A stretch of DNA of 64,000 nt, taken from contig JABTUL010000001.1 of the NCBI GenBank assembly GCA_015075425.1, positions 1,116,001 through 1,180,000 on the forward strand, given 5' to 3'. The notes beneath the pieces are model-generated. The model saw only the letters and a list, made by a program, of their open reading frames with translations. It made no database searches and was not told the origin of the DNA. Origin of the DNA: Spirochaetales bacterium (GTDB taxonomy: Bacteria > Spirochaetota > Leptospiria > Leptospirales > Leptonemataceae). Of this stretch, positions 7,299 through 15,794 are shown piece by piece; the first letter of the stretch is position 1; each line of letters starts with the position of its first letter. A program made the translations under genes and the position numbers.

Positions 7299-8228
7299 TC
7301 AGCCTTCCTTCAGGATTTCCCCCAGAAAAATCAGGGATTTGCGCCGTACCTCCTTAAATGTGGGAGGTTTTTCATCCATGAAGAGCTCCATGGTCTTTTC
7401 GCATTGCAGCCGGTTGAAAAAGCCAAAAGCCGGTCGCGGGGGATTGAGGGCGTCGTGCATGTGAATGACAGAAAGCGTGGGTGTGCGCAGATCCGGAACC
7501 AGATGCAGAACATCCAGGTATTCCAGGTTTTTGCGGGCCCGTGCCTTCTGCGGGGCATTCCTGGATAAGAGGAAGCGCAGTTCGTTGCTGTAGTCTACAC
7601 TGGCATCCTTGAGCCACAAAGGGAAGGCTGCAAATCCCATCTGCTCGAGCGCCAGCGCCCGAATCGGTCTCCTCCAGGCTACAAAAGCGCCTATGGCGGC
7701 CCCGAACCCGCGGCCCACAATACCGATCCGGTCATGGGCCAGGTTTTTCAAGGTGGTCAGGTAATCCACAGCCCGCAAGCCATCCAGAAAGCACTGGTAA
7801 GGAAAACTGCTCTGTGTTTCTGCCAGACCGTAACGCTGGAACAGCGGAATGCTCAGGACGTCCTGATCTTCTTGAGGGGTCCGGTGATGGTATCTTAGTT
7901 GCACGGCCAGGTGGGCCAGGCCCTGGTCCGTATACTCGCGGTCGATTTCCGGCGTGGCATGGTAGTCATGGAAGGAAATGACAACCGGTGGGAGGCCGCG
8001 ACGACGGGGCACGCTCAAACTTCCCTGCAAGCGCAGGTTTCCCGCTCCGCTGAAAGAGACGTCTGAAAGGCTTTCCCAGCCCAGGGATTTCTTGAGGTTG
8101 AGTTTCTGCTGGATGTCCAGTGGCTGCCCGGACAGGGAATCTTCGGCTTTTTCCCAGAAAGCCTGGTAGTCTGCGGGGATCTTCAGCTCCGGGAAGGCGC
8201 TAAAACATTCGTCAAAGGAATGAACCAT
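7299..8228 (-). CDS. Acetyl-xylan-esterase (AXE1) family protein lacking the nucleophile Ser
   Basis: 309 residues aligning by pattern to AXE1/cephalosporin-C deacetylase hydrolases: an N-terminal region with DYQAFWEKAE, the strand VVISFHDYHATP, RAVDYLTTL before the nucleophile elbow, and a C-terminal HMHDAL segment. At the elbow, where the family has GGSQGG, this protein has GRGFGAA (residues 172-178), so Gly replaces the catalytic Ser (codon 7707-7709). A clear catalytic His near the C-terminus is also missing. The frame is long and uninterrupted, so it is maintained as a protein, probably a non-catalytic homologue or one with changed chemistry. ATG start with a GGAAA upstream; no signal peptide, so cytoplasmic. 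Confidence 0.7.
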   Translation of the reverse strand: MVHSFDECFSAFPELKIPADYQAFWEKAEDSLSGQPLDIQQKLNLKKSLGWESLSDVSFSGAGNLRLQGSLSVPRRRGLPPVVISFHDYHATPEIDREYTDQGLAHLAVQLRYHHRTPQEDQDVLSIPLFQRYGLAETQSSFPYQCFLDGLRAVDYLTTLKNLAHDRIGIVGRGFGAAIGAFVAWRRPIRALALEQMGFAAFPLWLKDASVDYSNELRFLLSRNAPQKARARKNLEYLDVLHLVPDLRTPTLSVIHMHDALNPPRPAFGFFNRLQCEKTMELFMDEKPPTFKEVRRKSLIFLGEILKEG

Positions 8229-8294
8229 GAAATTTCCAGCTCTCTTTGCTTACCGGGGGCGTAAAGCAAAGAAAAAGTTCCGATAATCTAAGGG

Positions 8295-8684
8295 TTGGAA
8301 AGTCGGGAAAAAAGCGTGGCCGAATTCGGCAAGACCGTCACGTTCACGCGCGGTCAGCATCTGTATATGCCGGAGTATCTGGTGACGGACCCCTCCGTGT
8401 ATCTGCTCCTGGACGGGGAAGTGCAGATCATTCATAAGTACAACCCCCTGCAGAAAGAAGTCTTCGTTTATAAAAAAGGTGACCTGGTGGGATTGCTTGA
8501 GCTGTACACGGGGGGGAATCGCATTACCAGTGCTGATGCCGTCACCGATGTGCATGCAGTTGCTTTTACCAGGGAAAATTTCGAGAAGGCCATGATCAGC
8601 AATTTGAACTTCGCCCTGGGAGCGATCCGTATTCTCAGCAAAATGTTAAGACAGATTAATCAAAAAATAAAGGCTCTGGGCTAA
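8295..8684 (+). CDS. Small divergent cyclic-nucleotide-binding-domain protein
   Basis: 129 residues forming one cNMP-binding beta-roll: a VYLLLDGEVQI strand pair, then YKKGDLVGLLELYTGG, where the family has GE(I/L)FGE..L. The Arg-containing phosphate-binding cassette is degraded (no PRSAT), so ligand binding is doubtful. There is no helix-turn-helix output domain, so it is not a CRP-type regulator. The annotated start is TTG (8295) directly after AGGG. A GTG at 8316 with GGGAAAA upstream is an equally good alternative. Two bases separate it from a second cNMP-binding gene, so the two are made together and may form a heterodimer (inference). Confidence 0.68.
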   Translation: MESREKSVAEFGKTVTFTRGQHLYMPEYLVTDPSVYLLLDGEVQIIHKYNPLQKEVFVYKKGDLVGLLELYTGGNRITSADAVTDVHAVAFTRENFEKAMISNLNFALGAIRILSKMLRQINQKIKALG

Positions 8685-8686
8685 AA

Positions 8687-9130
8687 GTGGCACTCGAAGG
8701 TACTCACGATTTTGATTTGATGAAGCTCGGCTTTGAAGGCGAGCAGGCGATTACCGCCGATCTGTTCTTCAAATACGGACGGACCTATAAGCCCAAGCAA
8801 ATCATCCTGAAGGAAGGGGAAATTGGCCGCGAAGTTTTCCTGATTATCTCAGGAAAGGTTGTTGTTACGGAAAGGCTCAATCGCGGTTCCTATCGCGTGC
8901 TCAATGCCCTGGGTCCGGGGGAGATCTTTGGAGAAATGGCTGTCCTTGAGGAAGCGCCACGATCGGCTACTCTGATTGCTGCTCTGCCCAGCAAAGTGCT
9001 GGCCCTGTCTCCAGAGAATTTTGAAAAAATTTTTAAGTCACATCCACGCTGGGCCTTCAAGATTCTGACGGCTCTGGGCCGGCGTATCCAGCAGGCGCTC
9101 GGTCAGGTCCAGGCGCACTATGGCGGTTAA
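8687..9130 (+). CDS. Cyclic-nucleotide-binding-domain protein
   Basis: 147 residues with a complete cNMP-binding domain: VFLIISGKVVVTER strands and a canonical phosphate-binding cassette GEIFGEMAVLEEAPRSATL (about 84-102). The cassette's Glu and Arg contact the ribose and cyclic phosphate. A C-terminal helix pair (FEKIFKSHPRWAF) follows, and there is no DNA-binding domain. It probably senses cAMP or cGMP and passes the signal by protein contact. GTG start, 2 bases after the preceding degenerate homologue; its end overlaps the next gene by 11 bases. An intact receptor beside a degraded one and a degenerate phosphatase suggests a small complex. Confidence 0.82.
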   Translation: MALEGTHDFDLMKLGFEGEQAITADLFFKYGRTYKPKQIILKEGEIGREVFLIISGKVVVTERLNRGSYRVLNALGPGEIFGEMAVLEEAPRSATLIAALPSKVLALSPENFEKIFKSHPRWAFKILTALGRRIQQALGQVQAHYGG

Positions 9131-10205
9131 AAGCTTAAGTCGCCGGCTCCCGGCTTCTGAACTTCACGGAGTCGGTAGACTGCCAGGAAAGTTTGTAATC
9201 CGGCTTCTGCCCATTCCTCTTATTATAGAAAATATACTTAAAGAATATCCCGGCTATCAGCTGATCGAGGACCTGCACTGGCCTTCCGAATTTTCTGACT
9301 TAATGAAGAAGATACAGCTGACGCCTCAAATCCAGGGCAGCATTCTTCTGCGAGATCGGCGTCCGCTTCGGTCTCTGGTGATTGTTGAACGCGCCTCTTT
9401 GATCCCTGATGAACGATCACGGTTTCTGGATCTATCTTTGCGGCGGTTGCTCAGCTTTGCTCTCAAGCAAAGTCGTAAAGTCATGGATGACGTTATCATC
9501 CTTCCCCTTTCAAGCCGGCTGGCCGGTCGCTTTGGTTTTTCCGCAGACCGACCGGTGCTCTTCATCCTCTGGGCGATGGAGCGTCCCCCGCTGGAACACT
9601 TTTTGTCCGCGCGGCCTGTTGATGCGCTTACGATCTGGAAAGAATCTCTGGCGTTGCCTCAGGCGCAAAAGCTCCTGCCTCATAATCCGGGGGATTTTCG
9701 GCTGGATCCTGTGGGTGAAGCCAGCAGGGAAAGATTCTGTCAGAAAGTATTTATTAAAAAATCTAAAGACAGAGTTCTGGTCCGCATGCTCAGCGGGCCG
9801 GCAGCGCAGGGAAAGGAAGCTTTCAAGCGTCGGTTTGAACCGTTTCTGCGCTGTCGCAGCCAGGCGGACTTTTCGCAATTCTTCCGTGATGAACCGCTAC
9901 TCTGTGGCATGGTGCTGGAAATTCGATCCGATCGCCGCCTGCGGGCTATTCTATGTAACGCCGGACCGCTGATCTACAGGGCCAGAGGTGAATCGCACTA
10001 CCAGAGTGAGGACGGTGTACGGATGATGCGCGGCCGTCTTTCTGCTGAGGATCAAATTTTGCTTTTACCCGGCCGTCCGGCAGCCGGGGAGGCTGCTGCA
10101 ATATTCAAGCTTCTGTCCAAAAAAGATTCGCAGAAAATGTCTGCTCTGACAAAATTGTTGCGGAAGGGCGAAGCGGGTCGGGGTCTATGGATTCGTTTCC
10201 AGTGA
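9120..10205 (+). CDS. Unknown protein with a degenerate SpoIIE/PPM phosphatase-like C-terminus
   Basis: 361 residues, cytoplasmic. The N-terminal ~200 residues match no family I recognise. The C-terminal part reads like the last third of a SpoIIE/PP2C-type Ser phosphatase: a strand ending CNAGPLIYRARGE corresponds to the family's NAGHPPPLL..., and AEDQILLLPGR corresponds to GD.LLLYTDG. The terminal metal Asp pair of TDG is gone (LPGR), so it is likely inactive. It overlaps the upstream cNMP-binding gene by 11 bases, so the three genes form one translational unit. It may act as a non-catalytic partner-binding module. The family call is from pattern memory and needs structure prediction. Confidence 0.45.
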   Translation: MAVKSLSRRLPASELHGVGRLPGKFVIRLLPIPLIIENILKEYPGYQLIEDLHWPSEFSDLMKKIQLTPQIQGSILLRDRRPLRSLVIVERASLIPDERSRFLDLSLRRLLSFALKQSRKVMDDVIILPLSSRLAGRFGFSADRPVLFILWAMERPPLEHFLSARPVDALTIWKESLALPQAQKLLPHNPGDFRLDPVGEASRERFCQKVFIKKSKDRVLVRMLSGPAAQGKEAFKRRFEPFLRCRSQADFSQFFRDEPLLCGMVLEIRSDRRLRAILCNAGPLIYRARGESHYQSEDGVRMMRGRLSAEDQILLLPGRPAAGEAAAIFKLLSKKDSQKMSALTKLLRKGEAGRGLWIRFQ

Positions 10206-10209
10206 AATC

Positions 10210-11706
10210 TTGAACCAGAAATTCCGTTTTATTATTTATATTTTCTTTTTTGCCCTGACTCTATGGGCCCTGGATCGTCTGATCTACGACCGGCTCATCT
10301 TTGCCTTTGAGGATAGAACGGGCTGGGATGCTTTCCGCTGGTATAGCTTTGAGCGCGCCAGCCGCGAGGCCCGTTCTGCCGGGCCGGATTTACTTTTTGC
10401 TGGATCGAGCGTAGCCCAGTATGCCGTGCAGCCAGAAAATATTGCCCGGCGGACCGGACGTAGCAGTATGCTCTTCTCTCATGCCGCTTTAATGCCGGTG
10501 GATCTGTACCATTATCGTTCGCGAATCGAAGCCGTCGGTCCGGATCTACTGGTATACATTTTCAATGCGGCGGACTTTGATCTGGAAAGAATGACGTATC
10601 CCTGGGAAGCCGGTCCGCAGGAAGCTCAGGGCGCGGTCCGGGCCTATCTGGATGCGCGCCATCCGGTCAGCTATTTCTATCCACTTGAGTATGCCCTCTC
10701 TCAGGATTTGCCCCTGCTGCGTCGCAGTGAGCTTTTACTCAAGGGAGTGTTTTACGGGCTTCGCTGGGGCCAGGTCTGGCGAGATGTGTACTCCTGGAAT
10801 CAGGAGTGGCAGGCCGGTCCGCTCAAACGTTACCTCAATTACCAGGGCACAGACATTGCGGAAGGGATTTTCCGTGAAGGACTTACCGGGGCCTGCTTTA
10901 GTCTGGATGTTTCGCAAATGGCAGGCGGGCAGCTTCTTCTGCAAGTACCGGAAGGACTCGAACCCGTTACGATTGCTTACCACCGCCCCGGCAGGCCCGG
11001 AAATGGACCGGGCCAAACCTGTCAGCCTCCCGGGGCTCCATCCGGCAGCTTAACTCTGGAAAAGTCCGGCTGGCAGAAAATCACGGCAGGCCCCGAGCCT
11101 TTATTTTTTCTGCTGAGTCACGTGCTTGTAGATGGCAAACGGATTCCCGTGCGTCCGGATGCTGCCGTTTACCAGGGTCGCGGAGTGCGTCTTCCCGGGA
11201 ACCTTGGCCGGTCCCGGATCGATTTACCGGACCGTTATGTGCGCCGGCAGAGTCTTGAAGATCAAATCCTTGCAGATCTGAATTACCCGGCCTACAGGGC
11301 CGATTTCTTTGCCCGCCTCGAAGCGGATGGCTGGCAGAGTCCAGAATTCCGGCATTTGCGGCAGTTTCATACGCTGCGGCTGGCCAAATACGCTCTGGGC
11401 TGGGCCGATTTTCAGGAGACCCGTCAGTTTGCTTATCTGCGGCAATTTCTGACGCATTACAGAGGACCGGTGCTGCTCATCAACAATCCGGAAAGTCCCC
11501 TGACGCTTTCAGTGTACAGAAAAACGGTCTGGTATGCCGGATATCTCAATTTTTTAAAAAATCTGTCCAATGAAAGGGTTCGATTTGTGAACCTGGCAGA
11601 TTTTGAGTTGCCGGCCCGGAGTTTTATTGACGCCCACCACCTCAGTTACCAGGGGATGGAACTCATGCAGGAAGAATATGCCCGGCTGATCCAGGCAGGC
11701 AACTGA
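10210..11706 (+). CDS. DltD-like SGNH membrane-anchored protein
   Basis: 498 residues. One N-terminal membrane helix (residues 7-20) is followed by a large periplasmic domain of the DltD-like SGNH type. It has the nucleophile block DLLFAGSSVAQYAVQP (about 60-75) and a C-terminal DAHHLSYQGM block carrying the Asp-x-x-His dyad. Such proteins complete transfer of acyl or alanyl groups from an MBOAT protein to envelope polymers. It could serve the MBOAT domain at 3446-6145, though the two loci are 4 kb apart. TTG start (no nearby ATG fits); it follows the preceding stop by 4 bases and overlaps the next start by one base. Substrate unknown. Confidence 0.68.
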   Translation: MNQKFRFIIYIFFFALTLWALDRLIYDRLIFAFEDRTGWDAFRWYSFERASREARSAGPDLLFAGSSVAQYAVQPENIARRTGRSSMLFSHAALMPVDLYHYRSRIEAVGPDLLVYIFNAADFDLERMTYPWEAGPQEAQGAVRAYLDARHPVSYFYPLEYALSQDLPLLRRSELLLKGVFYGLRWGQVWRDVYSWNQEWQAGPLKRYLNYQGTDIAEGIFREGLTGACFSLDVSQMAGGQLLLQVPEGLEPVTIAYHRPGRPGNGPGQTCQPPGAPSGSLTLEKSGWQKITAGPEPLFFLLSHVLVDGKRIPVRPDAAVYQGRGVRLPGNLGRSRIDLPDRYVRRQSLEDQILADLNYPAYRADFFARLEADGWQSPEFRHLRQFHTLRLAKYALGWADFQETRQFAYLRQFLTHYRGPVLLINNPESPLTLSVYRKTVWYAGYLNFLKNLSNERVRFVNLADFELPARSFIDAHHLSYQGMELMQEEYARLIQAGN

Positions 11707-12434
11707 TGCTCAAGGTAACGGTGCTGGGATCGGGCAATGCTTTTTGTTCGGATGGTAGGGCGCAGGCAGCCTTTCACCTACAAAGCCGTTCCGCCTCCAT
11801 GCTCCTTGATGCCGGAGCTACTACCCTCAAGCAGTGCAAAACCTTTGCTGTGGATCCTGGCTCCCTCGATCTTGTGCTTCTCACCCATTTTCATGGCGAC
11901 CATTTCCTGGGCCTTGTCTTTATTCTTCTGGAGCTGGACTTTTTGTGTCACCGGCAAAGACCTCTTGATATTGCCGGCCCGCCAGGTCTGACGGAACGTT
12001 GCGAAGCTCTCCTTAACCTGGCCTACCCTGAGTACAGACCGCCTTTTCTGCTGCGCTATCATCCCCTGACCGGGCCGGCCCATTTATGCGGCTTTCAGAT
12101 TGAGCCTGTGCCTGTCCGGCATCGGCCGGAAAGCCTGGGCTACAGGATACGTGAAAGCGAGGGACGCTCGCTGAGTTTCAGCGGCGATACAGCTTTTGAC
12201 CCGGTTTTATTCGATCTGTATGATGGTGTGGACCTGGGTCTGCTTGAAGTATCGCTGCATGTACCGGAACCGGGAGTGGCGCATGTTGCTTTAAGTGAGG
12301 TCCTCGGAGCCCGCCAATCTTTCCGCGCCGGTCGAATGCTCTTCACCCACCTGACGGATGCAATTGCCGCCCGGCTGGAAGAGGTCTGGCCCGGCAGTGC
12401 CGCCCGGGACGGGCAGCAGATTCTCCTTTCCTGA
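11706..12434 (+). CDS. Metallo-beta-lactamase-fold hydrolase (RNase Z-like)
   Basis: 242 residues. It opens with the VTVLGSGNAFCSDGR strand typical of RNase Z/arylsulfatase-like MBL enzymes, and the zinc motif THFHGDH is at residues 60-66. A later Asp (FSGDTAFD) and His (FTHLTD) complete a two-zinc site. It is shorter than tRNase Z (about 310 residues) and lacks a recognisable exosite arm, so it is more likely a phosphodiesterase-like or general MBL hydrolase. The ATG overlaps the preceding stop by one base (TGATG). The opposite-strand M23 gene ends two bases away. Confidence 0.83.
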   Translation: MLKVTVLGSGNAFCSDGRAQAAFHLQSRSASMLLDAGATTLKQCKTFAVDPGSLDLVLLTHFHGDHFLGLVFILLELDFLCHRQRPLDIAGPPGLTERCEALLNLAYPEYRPPFLLRYHPLTGPAHLCGFQIEPVPVRHRPESLGYRIRESEGRSLSFSGDTAFDPVLFDLYDGVDLGLLEVSLHVPEPGVAHVALSEVLGARQSFRAGRMLFTHLTDAIAARLEEVWPGSAARDGQQILLS

Positions 12435-12436
12435 GA

Positions 12437-13390
12437 TTACTTTTCCAGAACGTAAGGGTAAGGATCGCTTGAGTGGCCCTCACCCACCTTAACTTCATAG
12501 TGCACATGATTGCCTGTTGAGCGCCCGGTGCTGCCGACCAGAGCGATCACGTCACCCCTCTTGACTCGCTGTCCTTCTTCCACCAGAATCTCCGAGCAAT
12601 GCGCGTAAAGCGTGCGAATGCCGTTGCCGTGATGGAGCCAGACATGCAGTCCATATCCGGATTCTCCCTGACTCGATGTGCTAACAACCCCCGGAGCTGT
12701 AGCAATGATGGGCGTTCCAGGAGAAGCGGCAAAGTCCATGCCGCTATGACGGTCTCCGCTTTTATGGCCGAAAGGATCCTCTCGCGAACCAAAAGTGGAT
12801 GTGATACTACCCTTACCGGGTTTGAGCGGCCAGCCACGCGGTGTATTGTGGTGCAGCACGGACCGATGCCAGAGAAAGTGGAGGTTATAGTAGGCATCGG
12901 CCAGCAAGTGCTGTAGTTCATATTTCATCCGATCCAGTTGCAGTACCCGGCTGGCAATCTCTTCATCTGCACCGGCTTTCTCTTCGTATTCTACTTTCTC
13001 CGGAGCCTGCTGAAAATCCTGATGCTCATTGCTCAGGGCACGGTAGAGTTCCAGCTGCCGGGAAATCTGGAGCAAAAGACCCTGGCGCTCGGACGTGGCC
13101 AGAATCATACTTTCCATCAATGATTTGCGGTTCTCAAGAGCAATGATGGGCCGGGCGCTGCTGGACCGGAAGTTCTGTAAGAAAGTTAAAAAAATGAGAC
13201 CAGGTCCTAAAAGCCCGAGAAAAAGCAGGAGAAAATAGTTGACCCGGATCCGCAAAGGGGGGGCCGCTCCCTCCGTTTCCATGACCAGAATCGAGATTCC
13301 ACTCCAGGCCCGGTTTTTGTTCTTCCGGGCATTCTTGCGCCATTCTTCCAGTTGAAAGTGGATGCGCTCGGCAAGAGTCACGGTAGACAA
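12437..13390 (-). CDS. Membrane-anchored M23 (LytM-type) peptidase
   Basis: 317 residues: a basic cytoplasmic head, one membrane helix (about 50-71), a coiled-coil region and a C-terminal M23 zinc metallopeptidase. The zinc ligands are HSGMDFA (His and Asp, about 217-223) and HVHYE (second His, about 295-299), with an AHCSEILVE loop between. M23 enzymes cut peptidoglycan cross-bridges or activate amidases. All key ligands are present, so it is probably active. It starts at TTG, supported by a GAAGGG ribosome site 6 bases upstream. That site lies in a hairpin (13392-13408). Divergent from the poly(A) polymerase gene. Confidence 0.86.
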   Translation of the reverse strand: MSTVTLAERIHFQLEEWRKNARKNKNRAWSGISILVMETEGAAPPLRIRVNYFLLLFLGLLGPGLIFLTFLQNFRSSSARPIIALENRKSLMESMILATSERQGLLLQISRQLELYRALSNEHQDFQQAPEKVEYEEKAGADEEIASRVLQLDRMKYELQHLLADAYYNLHFLWHRSVLHHNTPRGWPLKPGKGSITSTFGSREDPFGHKSGDRHSGMDFAASPGTPIIATAPGVVSTSSQGESGYGLHVWLHHGNGIRTLYAHCSEILVEEGQRVKRGDVIALVGSTGRSTGNHVHYEVKVGEGHSSDPYPYVLEK

Positions 13391-13391
13391 A

Positions 13392-13408
13392 ATACCCTTC
13401 GTGGGTAT
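13392..13408 (-). promoter_or_regulatory. Hairpin covering the ribosome site of the M23 peptidase gene
   Basis: ATACCC (13392-13397) and GGGTAT (13403-13408) are perfect inverted repeats with a 5-base loop. On the minus-strand transcript the GGG of the GAAGGG ribosome site is in the stem, and the UUG start follows immediately. This arrangement could limit translation of the peptidoglycan hydrolase. The remaining ~60 bases before pcnB show no clear promoter. Confidence 0.4.
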
Positions 13409-13470
13409 GGGACGGCAAGAACAAAAGCAATTGACTCTAAAGCCGCCGGCCTGTTTCCCTTCCTATCAGG

Positions 13471-15060
13471 ATGTTCAATCGAATTCTGGGGTTCGTGAAA
13501 CGGCTGCCCCTGCTGAAAAACCGGGCTCTTCAACAATCGGAAGGAAAAAGATACTACCGGCAGCAGCATGGTCTGCGCCGTGAGCAGATGGATCCGGATG
13601 CGCTCAAAGTGGTCAATCGACTGAGTCGTCATGGCTACAAATCGTACTTTGTGGGCGGCTGTGTCCGCGATATGTTGATGGGGCGTAAACCCAAGGACTT
13701 TGATATCGTAACCAATGCTACTCCAGCACAGATTCGTAAGTTGTTTTCTAACAGTCGATCCATTGGCCGGCGCTTTCGCATTGTTCATATTTTGTTTCGC
13801 GGAAAAGTCATTGAGGTCAGTACGTTTCGCAGTCCTTCGCGTCGCGCCGGTGCGCGTGACGATGATACGGAAGGGGAGCTGCACTACGGCACACCCCAGG
13901 AAGATGCCAGCCGGCGCGATTTTACTTTTAATGCTCTTTATTTCGATCCGCGCAATGAAAGTGTGATTGATTATGTTGGCGGTTATGAGGACATTCGGAA
14001 CAAGCGCATTGTAATCATCGGCGATGCCGACCGGTCTTTCCGTGAAGATCCGGTGCGGATGTTACGTGCCGCTAAATTCAGCGGGCTTCTGGGTTTTGAA
14101 CTACCGTCTTCTCTGCTTAAAGCGATTCGCCGCAACAAACAGGAAATCCTGAAAGCCAATCAGTCGCGATTGCTGGAGGAATATACTAAGATTTTTAGAA
14201 CCGGTCAGACTACAGAGGTTTTCCACAAGCTGGCGGACACCGGACTTTTGCGGATCCTCTTTGGCGATGCATTCGATGCCGGTGATGCCGGTCGCGTTCC
14301 CTTTCCGGAAAGCGGCATTGGCAAGAGGCTGGCTATTGCGGACCGAATGCTTAATGAGCGCGAAGACCTGACGGCTACCATCTACATGTCGCTCATCATG
14401 GCTGATCTGGTAAGCAGCATTCTGGATGATCGGGTAAAGCATAACGTTATTGAGCATATTAAGAAAAAATTGATGCCGGCCTGGAAAGCGATCCAGTATC
14501 CGGCCCGGGAGAGGGACCGGATGCTACAGATCTTTGCCAGTCAGAGTCGTTTCAATCAGTCCGACAATCGCAAATCCAGACCGGATGTTTTTCGTAAAAA
14601 GCCCTTTTTCTATGAAGCCTTTATGGTTTTCAAGATCAACGCCCTGGCCCGTGGCAATGAGGCCCTGGTGCAGAAAGCTATGTTCTGGGAAATCGGACCC
14701 AAGACACGGCCGCCAGAAGCGAATCGTATCATCAGCATTTTCAACCGGGCCTCCTACGAAAGATCTCTACAGAGGGCCCTGGCAGATGATTCCATGGATC
14801 GCCTGGGTGATGGCGGGCCGGACAAATTCAGCCGTGGCCAGGATCGTGGCCCCCGTGAGCGCGGTGACCGCGGTGAGCGGAGCGACCGTACTGACCGTAC
14901 TGAACGTACTGAACGCAGTGCCCGCCGCCCCGATCGTGAAACCCCCAGAGAAGGAGAGCCTCGCGAAGGAAGACGTCGCCGCCGGGATGGGCGCAGAAGA
15001 CGCCGGCCCGGTTCTGCTAATGTGACGGAGAAGCAGCCGGAAAGTGTGGATCAGGGATGA
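13471..15060 (+). CDS. pcnB: Poly(A) polymerase/CCA tRNA nucleotidyltransferase family
   Basis: 529 residues. The class II nucleotidyltransferase head is clear: YFVGGCVRDMLMG (GGxVRD), KPKDFDIVT (metal-binding DxD) and FRIVHILFRGKVIEVSTFR. The neck region follows (EDPVRMLRAAKF, the RNA-binding RMLRA motif). This arrangement and the length favour PcnB, which adds A tails to RNA, over a pure CCA enzyme. The tail from about residue 450 is highly charged, with Arg-Asp/Glu repeats (DRTDRTERTERS) and an Arg-rich end, like the basic tails of other poly(A) polymerases. Its 4-base overlap with the next gene suggests an operon with the PPK2 genes. Confidence 0.88.
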   Translation: MFNRILGFVKRLPLLKNRALQQSEGKRYYRQQHGLRREQMDPDALKVVNRLSRHGYKSYFVGGCVRDMLMGRKPKDFDIVTNATPAQIRKLFSNSRSIGRRFRIVHILFRGKVIEVSTFRSPSRRAGARDDDTEGELHYGTPQEDASRRDFTFNALYFDPRNESVIDYVGGYEDIRNKRIVIIGDADRSFREDPVRMLRAAKFSGLLGFELPSSLLKAIRRNKQEILKANQSRLLEEYTKIFRTGQTTEVFHKLADTGLLRILFGDAFDAGDAGRVPFPESGIGKRLAIADRMLNEREDLTATIYMSLIMADLVSSILDDRVKHNVIEHIKKKLMPAWKAIQYPARERDRMLQIFASQSRFNQSDNRKSRPDVFRKKPFFYEAFMVFKINALARGNEALVQKAMFWEIGPKTRPPEANRIISIFNRASYERSLQRALADDSMDRLGDGGPDKFSRGQDRGPRERGDRGERSDRTDRTERTERSARRPDRETPREGEPREGRRRRRDGRRRRRPGSANVTEKQPESVDQG

Positions 15061-15794
15061 TCGGTAACAAAATGACCGGTAGCGAACTGCGCCGGCTCAA
15101 GGATCGGTTGTCTTTACTCTTTCGCTCGGCTTTTGAACAGAGGCGCAATGTCATCCTGCTCTGCGATGGCAACGACCTGCTGGGCCTGCAACGTTTTGTC
15201 CAAACGCTCATGGGTCTGCTCGATCCCCGCCATTACCGGGTGTACCGCGACAATGCAGCACCACGCGGCCCCTTCCTGCTCCCCTGGTGGCGGGCGCTAC
15301 CACCGGGGGGAGATCTGCTCATTCTGCCCCATTCATACTGTCACCGGGCTGTTGTTGAATATTTAAACAAAGATATCAGCAAGAATCGGTTTTCAGAAAT
15401 ACTTGAGGAAATTGAAGAATTTGAGCGTAGCCAGTTCCAGCAGGGGTGCCTGGTTTACCATCTGGCTTTCATGGTTCCATCTCGTGAGTTCAAAAAACAG
15501 ATGCGCAAGATTGGTAGCCGGCCCGTGGAAGATCTTCTGGCAAAGACCGAGGCAGAGATTGCCCGCGCACCACGCCGCTACATCCGCAGTATGGAACGCA
15601 TTTTTCTTTCCGCGGCAGAAGAGCCATGGTTCAAGCCGGAACTCAAGAAGTACGCCAGACTGGAAGTGGCCATGCTGCGCTTTCTTGTCGCCCGTCTCGA
15701 AGAAGATCTGCAGGTCGATTCAGCGCAGGCCACGGCCGTTTTTGATGAGGCCATGGAAGCTCTGCGCGGCAGGAGGCCTGGCCATGCTGGATGA
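15057..15794 (+). CDS. PPK2-family protein, degenerate N-terminal half of a class II enzyme
   Basis: 245 residues. It matches the first (non-catalytic) domain of two-domain PPK2 enzymes (polyphosphate:AMP phosphotransferase). LLCDGNDLLGLQRF sits where a Walker A loop would be but lacks the GxGK core. WWRALPPGGDLLIL corresponds to the Walker B region but lacks the DRSW motif. A helical end contains the W-F-K-P-x-L-K-K segment. Probably structural rather than catalytic. The start overlaps pcnB by 4 bases and its end overlaps the catalytic half by 11 bases in another frame. In other bacteria the two halves are one chain; here they are two genes, suggesting a heteromeric enzyme. Confidence 0.68.
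   Translation: MIGNKMTGSELRRLKDRLSLLFRSAFEQRRNVILLCDGNDLLGLQRFVQTLMGLLDPRHYRVYRDNAAPRGPFLLPWWRALPPGGDLLILPHSYCHRAVVEYLNKDISKNRFSEILEEIEEFERSQFQQGCLVYHLAFMVPSREFKKQMRKIGSRPVEDLLAKTEAEIARAPRRYIRSMERIFLSAAEEPWFKPELKKYARLEVAMLRFLVARLEEDLQVDSAQATAVFDEAMEALRGRRPGHAG

Noticed and set aside
13430-13470. Sigma-70 promoter (TTGACT) before pcnB
   Set aside because: A TTGACT is present but no acceptable -10 box lies 16-18 bases downstream.
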